Program-made: the position numbers and the translations under genes | The notes under the pieces: model-generated | Database searches by the model: none | What the model saw: only the letters and a program-made list of their open reading frames with translations | Told to the model about the DNA's origin: nothing | In this document: piece after piece, positions 19,320 through 27,947 of the stretch | Position numbering within the stretch: position 1 is the first letter of the stretch | How the letters are laid out: each line of letters opens with the position of its first letter | Assembly (NCBI RefSeq): GCF_009936045.1 | Contig: NZ_QWEQ01000002.1 | Coordinates: 62,001-126,000, forward strand | Length of the DNA: 64,000 nt | Direction of reading: 5' to 3' | Source: Emergencia sp. 1XD21-10 | Lineage (GTDB): Bacteria; Bacillota; Clostridia; Peptostreptococcales; Anaerovoracaceae

Positions 19320-19785
19320 CGACACTCTCCCCAAATCTCCTATGTACCTTAGCCACCAGTAATGGCTGAATGTCCGGATAAGTCCATGCCTCCGGCAACT
19401 CATCAAATAACTCAATCTTTTCCATCTCACTATTTAGCTTAGGATTAAATTCGCTTATTTCAGCATAATAAAGCATGCCGTATGTCTCATCACCGGTTTC
19501 ATTCACCCTGTTCTTCCCAGTAACGGAATAAACGCATACCGAATTTATGATAAATTGCACAGCTCCCGTTTCTTCCATCAGTTCTCGCTTTGCTGTCTCC
19601 AATATTGTTTCACCTTTTTCCCTATGCCCACCGGGAACTTCATAAGTATTTCTCTCTTTATGTTTACAAAACACCCATTTCCCCTCAGACCTTGAAACAA
19701 TTACTGCAAATTTTAATAATTTGTCATCAACACTATCATAAAAATTCACTTTTAACATATCATCTTTTTCTCTTGAAGTTATCAT
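19303..19785 (-). CDS. Nudix hydrolase
   Basis: 160 residues with a complete Nudix box (GHREKGETILETAKRELMEE then TG), the signature for hydrolysis of nucleoside diphosphate-linked compounds. ATG 19785 has AGGGAG at 10 bp and is preferred over ATG 19758. It overlaps the membrane protein gene upstream by 26 bp and the acetyltransferase gene downstream by 17 bp. It could in principle supply a pyrophosphatase step, but it is not in the folate operon. Confidence 0.86.
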   Translation of the reverse strand: MITSREKDDMLKVNFYDSVDDKLLKFAVIVSRSEGKWVFCKHKERNTYEVPGGHREKGETILETAKRELMEETGAVQFIINSVCVYSVTGKNRVNETGDETYGMLYYAEISEFNPKLNSEMEKIELFDELPEAWTYPDIQPLLVAKVHRRFGESVDEYYN

Positions 19786-20257
19786 TATGTTCAATCTCCC
19801 TCTTATGCCCCAGATGTATACCAATATGTCCGATTCCCAGCGTGATGACCGCAACCAGCAGCAATATATTTTTCCCATATACCGCCAGCAATCCAAATGC
19901 AAAAACCGGCAGGCTTGCGCCTGCTACGGGAATGCCGAAAAGACTGCTGTAAAAGTCCGCCATGGTTTTCTCGCTTTTGAAGTAGCGAATCCAAAATGCT
20001 TCATATAATACCAGAAGTAGAAAAGCTCCCGCCAAAATCAATGTCCTGCCGGACACCTGCCCTACATTAAAATCTGTAAATATCAGTGCCAAACAAGTTA
20101 CTGCTACTTCTCCTACTCGCTCAAATGCCAACAGAATTTTATTTTCGCTGCCAACATAGTTCTCATAACCTACCGGTTTATTGCGGCTCCAAATTAAATT
20201 GGGCACCATCAGCATTGCCAAAAAGACAAGACCCACATAAGAAAATCCCAAATTCAT
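19760..20257 (-). CDS. Small integral membrane protein of unknown function
   Basis: 165 residues with about five hydrophobic helices (starting LGFSYVGLVFLAMLMVPNLIW) and a charged, histidine-rich end (HIGIHLGHKREIEHNDNFKRKR). I recognise no functional motif beyond similarity in style to conserved clostridial membrane proteins. It overlaps the following Nudix gene. Confidence 0.75.
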   Translation of the reverse strand: MNLGFSYVGLVFLAMLMVPNLIWSRNKPVGYENYVGSENKILLAFERVGEVAVTCLALIFTDFNVGQVSGRTLILAGAFLLLVLYEAFWIRYFKSEKTMADFYSSLFGIPVAGASLPVFAFGLLAVYGKNILLLVAVITLGIGHIGIHLGHKREIEHNDNFKRKR

Positions 20258-20281
20258 CTCTTTCCCCTTAAATCATATAAA

Positions 20282-21121
20282 TTATAGCACAAATTTTTCA
20301 ATGGCCTTTGCCACGCCGTCCTCAGCGTTGCTTGCAGTCACGTAGTCCGCTATAGCCTTCGTTTCCTCTGTACCATTAGCCACTGCCACTCCAAGCCCCG
20401 CCAGTTTCATCATTTCGCCGTCGTTGGGACTGTCCCCCACAGCCATAAGCTCCTCAGGCAATACCCCAAGACGCTCCATGAGAAAAGTCAGCGCCGTGCC
20501 CTTGCTGGTATTTACGCCTCCCATTTCAATATTATGAATAAAGGAAGTCGTCAGAGTCAGATTCGGTATCTGCGCCAGTTCTTCCCGCCATACGGCCTTT
20601 TCTTCCAAAAACTCAAAATTCAGGCTGATATTCTCAATTTCGCCCTTGTGTGCCATCATGTAATCTAAAATCTGCGGCACCGGATTTCTGGTATCTCTAA
20701 TGTAAGCTGCGTCACGGTAAGTAGAACCCTCTGCTATAATCTCCTCGTATTCATCCTTGTCAATATAGGCGTGTCCGTCGATAAAAGTTTCCACGGAAAT
20801 GTGAGTTCTGCCCTTTTGGCGAATCAGTTCGACCACTGCAGTCACTGACTCAGGAGGAAGCAGGTTTTCGTAAATTCGCTCCATGGAGGCAAGTTCTGTA
20901 ATGTGCGCGCCGTTGGAGGTCACCACGTATTCGAGACCATCTATAGAAAAAAGCTGCTTCGGCAGAGACTGAAAGGTTCTGCCGGTGGAAATAACGATAT
21001 GCACGCCCTGCTCCATCGCTCTTTTAAACGCTGCTACCGTTCTTTCTGTAATCTTTCCATATGGGTCTAAGGTCGTACCGTCAAGATCCAGCGCGACCAT
21101 TCTGATGTTCTTATCGTTCAT
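20282..21121 (-). CDS. Cof-type HAD family phosphatase
   Basis: 279 residues with HAD motif I ALDLDGTTLDPYG, motif II in ISTGRTF, and motifs III-IV in GTALTFL...AVGDSPNDGEMM, plus a type IIB cap. These enzymes dephosphorylate sugar phosphates, nucleotides or flavin precursors; the substrate cannot be read from sequence. The start overlaps the upstream metallo-hydrolase gene by 11 bp. Confidence 0.9.
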   Translation of the reverse strand: MNDKNIRMVALDLDGTTLDPYGKITERTVAAFKRAMEQGVHIVISTGRTFQSLPKQLFSIDGLEYVVTSNGAHITELASMERIYENLLPPESVTAVVELIRQKGRTHISVETFIDGHAYIDKDEYEEIIAEGSTYRDAAYIRDTRNPVPQILDYMMAHKGEIENISLNFEFLEEKAVWREELAQIPNLTLTTSFIHNIEMGGVNTSKGTALTFLMERLGVLPEELMAVGDSPNDGEMMKLAGLGVAVANGTEETKAIADYVTASNAEDGVAKAIEKFVL

Positions 21122-21713
21122 GTCCGTCCCTCAATGCTAAAAATTCCGTGTTGTAAACTCTTACCTTTTTCATATTGCAGCCGCTGTCATGTCCGGGATA
21201 GATGGTAATGTCATTCTCCCATTTGTCAATAATCTCCTGTACAGAACGGCGCATATCCTCCTCACTGCCTCCCGCAAGATCGGTGCGTCCAAGATCTGTA
21301 TCGAAAATCGTATCTCCGGTAAAGCAGACTCTACTCTTCTGGCTCATCAGACAAATACTTCCCTTGGTGTGTCCCGGCGTGTGAATTACCCGTAAAGTTT
21401 CACCTTCAAGGTCGAGGGTCTCTCCATCTTTCAGATGACAATCCACGCTGCCCCGATAAACAAAAGCGTCATCCGCATGCATATAAATCGGGCAGTCCAT
21501 CGCCTCTGCTACTGTTTCTGCAGCGCCGGTGTGGTCGTGATGCAGATGAGTCAGCAAAACGCCGGCAGGTTTCAAATCCTTTTCACGGATAAATCCAATA
21601 AATTTCTTCGGGCTGTAGCCCGGATCTATGATATAGCAGTAGCCGCCCTCCCTTTGGTAAATCACATATCCGTTGCTCAAAAGGGCTCCGCTTACAAAAC
21701 ATTTTATTTTCAT
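21111..21713 (-). CDS. Metallo-beta-lactamase-fold hydrolase (glyoxalase II-like)
   Basis: 200 residues with the binuclear metal motif THLHHDHTG, then HTPGHTKGS and FTGDTIFDTDLGRTD, ending with a GHDSG motif. It resembles short YcbL-type glyoxalase II-like proteins; thioester hydrolysis is likely but unproven. It heads a two-gene unit with the HAD phosphatase. Upstream lies repeat island D. Confidence 0.88.
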   Translation of the reverse strand: MKIKCFVSGALLSNGYVIYQREGGYCYIIDPGYSPKKFIGFIREKDLKPAGVLLTHLHHDHTGAAETVAEAMDCPIYMHADDAFVYRGSVDCHLKDGETLDLEGETLRVIHTPGHTKGSICLMSQKSRVCFTGDTIFDTDLGRTDLAGGSEEDMRRSVQEIIDKWENDITIYPGHDSGCNMKKVRVYNTEFLALRDGHER

Positions 21714-21830
21714 ATCCTCACTCCTTGAAATTCATTGTATCACAGGTCGCCTTTTGTTGGCAAGTTTTGCACGCGCCTTACTCACAGCAGATGCATGAAA
21801 ATTCTAACAAACAAGAGACATAGAGAAACA

Positions 21831-22102
21831 TTGCCAAATTCTTGGTTTTTTATGTTTTTGTCAATAAGTGCTGAGAAAACAAGGGATTTTCTTGTCATTT
21901 CAGGGCACTACTTTGGCAGAATTGACAACTTTCCGTTTTTTTGTCAATTTAGTCAACATTTCAGCCCCAAAACATTGACAAAATTGACAGATTTCCGAAT
22001 TTCGGTCAATCTTGTCAATGTTAATATAAATAATCGACCGTTTCACCCCAAGATGACCATCATTCATTGACAAAAATACACAGATGAGCAAGATTTGTCA
22101 AT
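21831..22102. repeat. Intergenic inverted-pair island D (TTGACAA family)
   Basis: TTGACAA and TTGTCAA half-sites pair at 34-35 bp. The pairs are 21831-21864 (left arm TTGCCAA), 21913-21947 interlocked with 21922-21956, 21975-22009 interlocked with 21984-22018, and 22067-22101. In the interlocked pairs two direct half-sites 9 bp apart face two inverted ones, spanning 44 bp. One forms a 17 bp stem (21972-21988 against 22005-22021, one mismatch). A degenerate copy is at 21871-21903. It fills the gap between the divergent metallo-hydrolase and trkA genes. Confidence 0.83.
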
Positions 22103-22142
22103 ATCGGAAGTTGTAAAAGGTTTTCATGTAGCCGTAAAATAT

Positions 22143-22165
22143 ATTTGCATCACCTACTTGCAAAT
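22143..22165. promoter_or_regulatory. Inverted repeat upstream of trkA (possible operator)
   Basis: ATTTGCA at 22143-22149 and TGCAAAT at 22159-22165 with a 9 bp spacer, just upstream of a weak promoter candidate (TTGAAT at 22175-22180, 16 bp spacer, TATATA at 22197-22202). A regulatory role for trkA is inferred. Confidence 0.4.
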
Positions 22166-22245
22166 TAGAAACATTTGAATTACAATAGGGGTTATGTATA
22201 TAGGCAAATGCCAATATTTTGATGGAAATGAAGAGGAAATAAGTT

Positions 22246-23598
22246 ATGATGAATGTAGCTATTGTCGGCGCCGGCAAACTGAGTTTTCGCGTTGCGGAAG
22301 CCCTGCTGGGCGGAGATTATGCCATTACAATTATAGATAAGAACAACGACGTATTGCAGAAACTTTCTCAGCAGCTTGACGTCATGACAATCAATGCAGA
22401 TGCCAGAGATATTAGCGTACTGAAGAATCTTGATATCAAGGATTTCCAGTATCTTCTGGCTGCTACAGATAACGATGAAACCAATATGGTCATCGCTTCC
22501 TTTGCAAAAAAACTGGGCTGCAGGCGTGTTATTGCAAGGGTCAGAGACCCGGAGCATATGAACCAGTTTGGATTCATCAAGGAAACCATGGGTATCGATT
22601 CCATCGTCAACCCTGACCTTTCCATTACGCTGGAAATCTACAAATATCTTGCCGAAAAGTATACCTTGAGCAACGGTATTTTTACCAGCGGCAAAATCGC
22701 CCTTATTGAATTCCCAGCAAGAAAATTCAATAAGCTTGTAGGGCTTTCCATTCCACAGGTGCGCGAGGTCATGCCAAATATGCTCATCGCCGCAATTTCC
22801 AGAAACGGTAAAGTCATCATTCCGCACGGGGATGATGATATCAGAGAAAGAGACTATCTCTACGTCATCGGCGAAAAAGATCAAATTATCGAGTTGAATA
22901 AACGGGTTCACGAAAAAGGCAAGTACACCAACCTGCAGAAAGTTATGATTATCGGCGGTGGAAAGACCGGTTTTTATCTGGCAGAAAAGCTTTCAGAATT
23001 TGGGGTTGCTGTAAAACTGGTCGAAAAAAGCATGGAACGGTGCCGTTACCTTTCCACCCATTTGAACAATGTGATGGTGCTTCACAGCGACGGTACAGAC
23101 ATTCCTCTGCTGGAAGAAGAAAATATGAACGAAATGGATGCCTTTGTTACTGCCACAGGCTACGACGAAGAAAATCTGCTGCTGGCTCTAACCGCTAAGC
23201 AGCACGGTATTGAAGACGTTATTTCCAAAGTCAGCCACGAAAGCTACAAGGATTTAATTGAGCGTATGGGTGTCGACATGGTACTGAATCCGCTTGATAT
23301 CACCGCCAGCAATATTTTACGCTTTATTCAGGGCTCCAAGAAAATCATTTCTTCTCTGCTGATTCAAGGACAGGCTGAAATCATGGAAATCGTCGCGCAC
23401 TCTCATATGAACATGATTGACGTGCCCCTTCACAAGCTGGATCTTCCTGATGGTGTACTCATTGCCGCCATTCACAGAGGACAGAAAGTCATCATTCCTG
23501 ACGGCAACACTGTAATTAAATGGAATGACAGAGTTATCATTTTAAGCCTGCTTTCCGAAATCGGTGATCTGGAAAAATTACTAAAAAATAAGAATTAG
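22246..23598 (+). CDS. trkA: Trk potassium uptake regulatory subunit TrkA
   Basis: 450 residues made of two tandem RCK units. Each has a Rossmann NAD(H)-binding loop (VGAGKLSFRVAEALL near the start, IIGGGKTGFYLAEKL near residue 233) and a TrkA-C domain. It gates the TrkH channel from the cytoplasm. The sequence NADARD and HSDGTD mark the two nucleotide domains. It is followed after 9 bp by trkH, so the two are co-transcribed. Confidence 0.95.
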   Translation: MMNVAIVGAGKLSFRVAEALLGGDYAITIIDKNNDVLQKLSQQLDVMTINADARDISVLKNLDIKDFQYLLAATDNDETNMVIASFAKKLGCRRVIARVRDPEHMNQFGFIKETMGIDSIVNPDLSITLEIYKYLAEKYTLSNGIFTSGKIALIEFPARKFNKLVGLSIPQVREVMPNMLIAAISRNGKVIIPHGDDDIRERDYLYVIGEKDQIIELNKRVHEKGKYTNLQKVMIIGGGKTGFYLAEKLSEFGVAVKLVEKSMERCRYLSTHLNNVMVLHSDGTDIPLLEEENMNEMDAFVTATGYDEENLLLALTAKQHGIEDVISKVSHESYKDLIERMGVDMVLNPLDITASNILRFIQGSKKIISSLLIQGQAEIMEIVAHSHMNMIDVPLHKLDLPDGVLIAAIHRGQKVIIPDGNTVIKWNDRVIILSLLSEIGDLEKLLKNKN

Positions 23599-23607
23599 GA
23601 GATTCTC

Positions 23608-25074
23608 ATGACTGTAAATTTTAACAGTGTGATTAGAATGATGGGAATGCTGCTGCTTGTCCTTGGCGTAGCCTTCCTGCCTGCCTTTGTCGTGGCGCTG
23701 ATTTACCACGAAGGTACTGCAGCAAAGAGCTTTCTGACAACGATGCTTCCCTGCTTTCTTCTGGGATTCATTTTAATAAAAACATTCCGCCCTTCTCTAA
23801 TCCGGCCTAAGGCCAGAGATGGGTTTCTTATTGTATCACTGTGCTGGCTGACCGCTTCTCTCATCGGTGCAGTACCCCTTTGGATCTCCGGCTCCGTTTC
23901 AGACTATATCGACGCATTCTTTGAAATCTGTTCCGGATTTTCTACTACAGGCTCTTCTATTTTGACCGACATTGAATCTCTGCCGAAGTCCATCCTTTTT
24001 TGGCGTTCCTTTACCCATTGGCTGGGCGGCATGGGGATTATCGTCTTTGCTATGGCGCTGCTTCCTTCTATCGGCGTAGGCGGTCAGCTCATTGCAAGCG
24101 CAGAAACGCCAGGTCCTTCTTTGGACAAAATCGCACCAAGATTTTCTGACACTGCAAAAAATCTATATCTGATTTATTTGCTGTTTACTGCTGTTGAAAC
24201 GCTGCTTCTTCTCTTTGGAGGGCTAAGCTTTTTTGATGCGTTGGTACACACTTTCGGCACCGTAGGAACCGGCGGCTTTTCCTCCTATAACAGCAGTGTT
24301 GCTCAGTTCACAAGTCCTTACGTGCAATGGGTCATCATCATTTTCATGGTACTTTGCGGAATCAACTTTAATCTATACTTTATCATGATGAAGCACGGTA
24401 TCAAGAGAGTTTTTCGGGATTCAGAACTTCGTATATATCTGCTGCTAATCGGTGTAGTTACTGCATTCATCGTGATAAACCTGCTGACATCCGGCACATA
24501 CCAAAATGTAGGAGACTGCATTAGAGACTCTGCATTTCAGGTAACATCAATTATTACGACCACAGGATACGCCACTGCAGATTACGATATTTGGCCAACT
24601 TTCAGCAGAATGCTGATTTTCCTGCTCATGCTGACAGGCGCCTGCTCATCATCCACAGGCGGCGGCGTTAAAATCATTCGTATTCTCGTTTCACTGAAAC
24701 TGATTCGCCGCGGTGTATCATTGAAGCTACATCCATCCAGAGTCATCACGGTGACACTGAATAAGCGGGAAATTCCAACAGATATGGCAACCGGTATTGC
24801 AAATTTTGTATTCTTCTACATCTTTGTTGTATTTACAGGTTCCCTGCTTATCTCTCTCAACGGATTTGATTTGATGACTACCATATCCTCTGTGCTGACC
24901 TGTGTTGGCAATGTTGGACCGGGATTTAATCTCATCGGACCTTCCATGAACTTCTCCATGTTCAACGATTTTTCCAAGATGATTCTATCCCTTCTCATGA
25001 TTGCCGGAAGGCTGGAGTTATTCACTTTCTTTATGCTGCTGTCACCACATTACTGGAATTCAAACAAGGCATAA
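23608..25074 (+). CDS. trkH: Trk potassium channel subunit TrkH (copy 1)
   Basis: 488-residue membrane protein with the four pore loops of the SKT family. Loop regions with filter glycines are STTGSSIL, GTVGTGGFSS, TTTGYATAD and CVGNVGPGFN. About ten transmembrane helices are visible. The ATG follows TTAGGAG. It lies 9 bp after trkA and 49 bp before a second TrkH gene. Confidence 0.94.
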   Translation: MTVNFNSVIRMMGMLLLVLGVAFLPAFVVALIYHEGTAAKSFLTTMLPCFLLGFILIKTFRPSLIRPKARDGFLIVSLCWLTASLIGAVPLWISGSVSDYIDAFFEICSGFSTTGSSILTDIESLPKSILFWRSFTHWLGGMGIIVFAMALLPSIGVGGQLIASAETPGPSLDKIAPRFSDTAKNLYLIYLLFTAVETLLLLFGGLSFFDALVHTFGTVGTGGFSSYNSSVAQFTSPYVQWVIIIFMVLCGINFNLYFIMMKHGIKRVFRDSELRIYLLLIGVVTAFIVINLLTSGTYQNVGDCIRDSAFQVTSIITTTGYATADYDIWPTFSRMLIFLLMLTGACSSSTGGGVKIIRILVSLKLIRRGVSLKLHPSRVITVTLNKREIPTDMATGIANFVFFYIFVVFTGSLLISLNGFDLMTTISSVLTCVGNVGPGFNLIGPSMNFSMFNDFSKMILSLLMIAGRLELFTFFMLLSPHYWNSNKA

Positions 25075-25123
25075 AGAAGAGTATAAAAGCGATAGATATT
25101 AACATATTATAAAGGATTTCATT

Positions 25124-26590
25124 ATGACATACAATGTTCGAGTAATTTTAAAAACCCTTGCGGTAGTTCTTCTCTTTGAAGGAGTAGCAATGCTGCCTCC
25201 TATGGCATATGGCATCTATCTTGCCGAGTACAATGCTGCTTCGGCTCTGTTTTTCCCTGCCATTTGCTGTATCTTCGCCGGACTTTTTGTGTATCGTCAT
25301 TTAAAATACTACACCCTGCAGATTAAATCCAGAGAAAGCTTTTTTGTTGCTTTCTTATGCTGGATTCTGGTCAGCATTGTCGGCACAGTCCCCTATTTCA
25401 CCGCTAACTGCGGATACAGTCTGATTGACAGTCTCTTTGAGTCCATATCCGGCTGGACTACCACCGGCGCCTGGGTCATTGATGCTACTACCATGCCCCG
25501 CAGTTTGCTTCTTTGGAAAGGGATTTCCAACTGGCTTGGCGGCATGGGACTCCTGCTCCTAACCGTCTCCTTGTTCCCGGTTCTTGGTGTACAGGGACAA
25601 AAAATGGCCGCTGCAGAAGTTCCGGGTCCTGACTTTGAGAAAATGTCAGCTAGAATCAGCGACACCGCAAAGCTAACCTATCGAATTTATTTCGTGCTGA
25701 CGCTCATCGAATTTCTCCTGTTGCTGCCAAGCGGACTTGATCCTTTTCATGCCCTTGTCAATACCATGTCTACTATCAGCACTGCAGGTCTTTTGAGCGC
25801 AGACAGTGCTTTAAATCTGACCAACGAGACTTATGTGAAAGTCATCTTCACCTTTTTTTCTCTTGCAGGCTCAGTAAACTTCATGATGTATTTTCTGTTG
25901 TATTGCAAAAAGTGGAAAATGGCATTCAATATGCTCGAAATAAAAACTTATCTGGCACTCCTTGCCGGAGGCGCACTTGTCATTTCCGTCGTTCTTTACG
26001 TAAATGGGCAGTACGAATCTTTCCTTGGAGCCTTTGGAGACGCATTCGCACAGGCAACTGCCTTTGGTGCAACCTCCGGGTATGAAATCGATAACATCAA
26101 CCTGTGGCCTACTACCTGCAAAATGGTGCTTTTAATCCTCGTCCTTATCGGCGGCTGCGGAAATTCTACCAGCGGTTCCATCAAAGTTATGCGCTTTATC
26201 ATATACTTTAAAATCATTCTGAGAGGCGTTTACAAGCGAATTCACCCGCGGGCAGTAAAACCTATCATGATTCAGGGAAAACCCGTCAGCGCAGCAACTG
26301 CTGCTTCTGTGACAGTATTTGTTCTGATGTACTTCGCTGTATTTATATTCTCATCTCTAGTACTGGCGCTGGAAAATCAAGATATGGAAACAACCTTTTC
26401 CACAGTTCTTGCTTGTATCACCAACAACGGCACTGCTTTCGGCGCTATTTCAGGAGGAAATTTCAGCATCTTTTCCGGTTTTGGAAAAATGTATGCCGCC
26501 GCTCTCATGCTGGCAGGCAGACTGGAGCTTTACGCAATCATCATTCTCTTCTCTCGTTCTTTCTGGAATTCGGACAGAGCAAGATCGTAA
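25124..26590 (+). CDS. Trk-type potassium channel subunit (copy 2)
   Basis: A second TrkH-like protein, also 488 residues, but clearly diverged from copy 1. The pore loops read TTTGAWVI, STISTAGLLS, ATSGYEIDN and NNGTAFGAIS, so each keeps a filter glycine while the flanking residues differ. It may have other ion selectivity or affinity. No second TrkA gene follows, so the two channels probably share one regulator or this one works with the downstream CBS protein. Confidence 0.9.
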   Translation: MTYNVRVILKTLAVVLLFEGVAMLPPMAYGIYLAEYNAASALFFPAICCIFAGLFVYRHLKYYTLQIKSRESFFVAFLCWILVSIVGTVPYFTANCGYSLIDSLFESISGWTTTGAWVIDATTMPRSLLLWKGISNWLGGMGLLLLTVSLFPVLGVQGQKMAAAEVPGPDFEKMSARISDTAKLTYRIYFVLTLIEFLLLLPSGLDPFHALVNTMSTISTAGLLSADSALNLTNETYVKVIFTFFSLAGSVNFMMYFLLYCKKWKMAFNMLEIKTYLALLAGGALVISVVLYVNGQYESFLGAFGDAFAQATAFGATSGYEIDNINLWPTTCKMVLLILVLIGGCGNSTSGSIKVMRFIIYFKIILRGVYKRIHPRAVKPIMIQGKPVSAATAASVTVFVLMYFAVFIFSSLVLALENQDMETTFSTVLACITNNGTAFGAISGGNFSIFSGFGKMYAAALMLAGRLELYAIIILFSRSFWNSDRARS

Positions 26591-26600
26591 GCAAGAAAAC

Positions 26601-26634
26601 AAAAAGAGTGGTTTTACGCCGCTCTTTTTCTTTC
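26601..26634 (+). terminator. Terminator after the trk genes
   Basis: Stem AAAAAGAGTGG / CCGCTCTTTTT with a short loop and T-rich tail, 10 bp after the second trkH stop. It would separate the trk unit, fully or partly, from the CBS gene. Confidence 0.7.
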
Positions 26635-26688
26635 TATCTCATAAATCCTGTCTTTTTGCAAATCCTATGTAACAGGAGGATTCAAAAC

Positions 26689-27114
26689 ATGATTGTAAAA
26701 GAATTAATGTCTACCAATATTTACTTTGCAAAAATTGATGCTACAATTGCCGATGTTGCTGCCCTGATGAAACAATATGATATCGGTTTTGTACCAATCT
26801 GCGACAACAAAGGTTGTCTTTTAGGCGTTGTCACAGACAGAGATATAGTTTTACGCAGCAAATTCGCAAAAATAAGCGACTTTCAAAGCCTTCCCATATC
26901 TGAAGTCATGTCCAGCAATATTATCGCCGTGAACGCCGATATGAACGTCCACGATGCCGCTTGCATGTTTTCAGAGAAAAAAGTCCGCAGGCTTCCTGTC
27001 CTCGAAAGCGGAAAACTCACCGGTGTACTCACTCTTTCTGATTTAGCCAGAAAAAAACTCTTTCTTGCAGAAGTAGGCGATATCATGGGACATTTAGCAA
27101 CCAGCAGAAAGTAA
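26689..27114 (+). CDS. Tandem CBS-domain protein
   Basis: 141 residues consisting of two CBS motifs: VKELMSTNIYFAKIDATIAD with GVVTDRDIVLR, and VSEVMSSN-like ISEVMSSNIIAVNADMNVHD with GVLTLSDLARK. Such stand-alone pairs bind adenine nucleotides or other ligands and act as sensors. The real start is ATG 26689 behind AGGAGG; the open frame extends upstream without coding character. Its place after the potassium genes suggests, but does not prove, a link to ion homeostasis. Confidence 0.9.
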   Translation: MIVKELMSTNIYFAKIDATIADVAALMKQYDIGFVPICDNKGCLLGVVTDRDIVLRSKFAKISDFQSLPISEVMSSNIIAVNADMNVHDAACMFSEKKVRRLPVLESGKLTGVLTLSDLARKKLFLAEVGDIMGHLATSRK

Positions 27115-27218
27115 TCGAAAAAACAATCAAAATTTCAGTATTCATTCAAGTTTTTTTGCGTTTTTTACGTTCTTTTAAAAAAATTCACATATTCTTCATT
27201 AAAAATTGCAAATATTCG

Positions 27219-27247
27219 TTGACTTATTTAACTAATTGTTTTATTCT
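27219..27247 (+). promoter_or_regulatory. Sigma-A promoter of the padR-family gene
   Basis: TTGACT at 27219-27224 and TATTCT at 27242-27247 with a 17 bp spacer, about 25 bp upstream of the start codon. The surrounding AACTAATT...ATTAGT stretch could be an operator for autoregulation. Confidence 0.7.
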
Positions 27248-27273
27248 TATTAGTAAGAAAGGATAGGTGCAGT

Positions 27274-27621
27274 ATGACACAGAGAAACAAAAACAAGAGT
27301 AATTTTAAAAAAGGTTCAGTAGAAATGCTTCTCCTTCATCTTCTGAAGGAAGAGGGAGATTGTTACGGTTATCAGCTTTCCCAATTAATTAACCAGAGAT
27401 CAGGTGGCGTTTTAGTAATCCCAGAAGGTTCTATGTACCCTACCTTGTACAAGCTGATTGACAACAAATACATTACAGATTATAAGAAAACCGTTGGCAA
27501 GAGAATGACCCGTGTTTATTATCACCTGGAGCCATCCGGTGAACAGCGTCTGGCTGAATTGATTGAAGACTATATCGAAGTAGCTTCCGCAATCGAAACC
27601 ATCATGGGTATTAAGAAATAA
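27274..27621 (+). CDS. PadR family transcriptional regulator
   Basis: 115-residue winged-helix protein with the PadR core (KGSVEMLLLHLLKEEGDCYGYQLSQLI, then EGSMYPTLYKLIDNKYI and RVYYHLEPSGEQRL). Short PadR-s2 proteins usually sense small molecules and often repress their own gene. It is monocistronic, with a promoter just upstream and a strong terminator just downstream. Confidence 0.92.
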   Translation: MTQRNKNKSNFKKGSVEMLLLHLLKEEGDCYGYQLSQLINQRSGGVLVIPEGSMYPTLYKLIDNKYITDYKKTVGKRMTRVYYHLEPSGEQRLAELIEDYIEVASAIETIMGIKK

Positions 27622-27646
27622 ACCTAATAAAAATATGCTCAACCCA

Positions 27647-27680
27647 AAAGGACCGGCAGTGTTGTCGGTCCTTTCTTTTC
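27647..27680 (+). terminator. Terminator of the padR-family gene
   Basis: GGACCG at 27650-27655 pairs with CGGTCC at 27666-27671, extended by AAA/TTT and followed by a T-rich tail. Confidence 0.85.
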
Positions 27681-27719
27681 ATGGTGTTTTCAGTGTCTGC
27701 GCAGATTCCCCCAATGGCT

Positions 27720-27882
27720 TGTACGTATAATCCACTTTTTTCCTTTAAATATGCACGCGCAATCGCCTATCAGTCCATTTCTTCACCGAAACTCCTCCTA
27801 AATGTGCATATTTTAAGCGTTATTTTAACTTTTACGTACGTTCGTGTACATATATCGAAAGCTTTTTTGATATTTATGCACT
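27720..27882. repeat. Intergenic inverted-pair island E (TGTGCATA family)
   Basis: Three units of exactly 38 bp: 27720-27757 (TGTACGTA...TATGCACG), 27803-27840 (TGTGCATA...TACGTACG) and 27845-27882 (TGTACATA...TATGCACT). Arms are 8 bp and interiors are 22 bp of unrelated, AT-rich sequence. Several arm changes are transitions. The same family forms island F 3 kb away. It lies between the convergent padR and pnp genes. Confidence 0.75.
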
Positions 27883-27911
27883 GCCTATGCGCAATCCTGT
27901 CAGATCCGCAA

Positions 27912-27939
27912 ACAAGCCACCCATTACAGGGTGGCTTGT
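27912..27939. terminator. Hairpin terminator between padR and pnp
   Basis: Perfect 11 bp stem ACAAGCCACCC / GGGTGGCTTGT with a 6 nt loop, 9 bp after the pnp stop codon (pnp is on the minus strand). Both strands have T-rich flanks, so it may work in both directions. Confidence 0.8.
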
Positions 27940-27947
27940 GATTTTTA

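Noticed and set aside
21735-22091. Open frames on both strands in the trkA upstream gap
   Set aside because: They read through the TTGACAA repeats; low complexity and no start signal.
21831-22102. Array of -35 boxes (TTGACA) in island D
   Set aside because: The words occur equally in both orientations with no matching -10 boxes; only pair spacing is regular.
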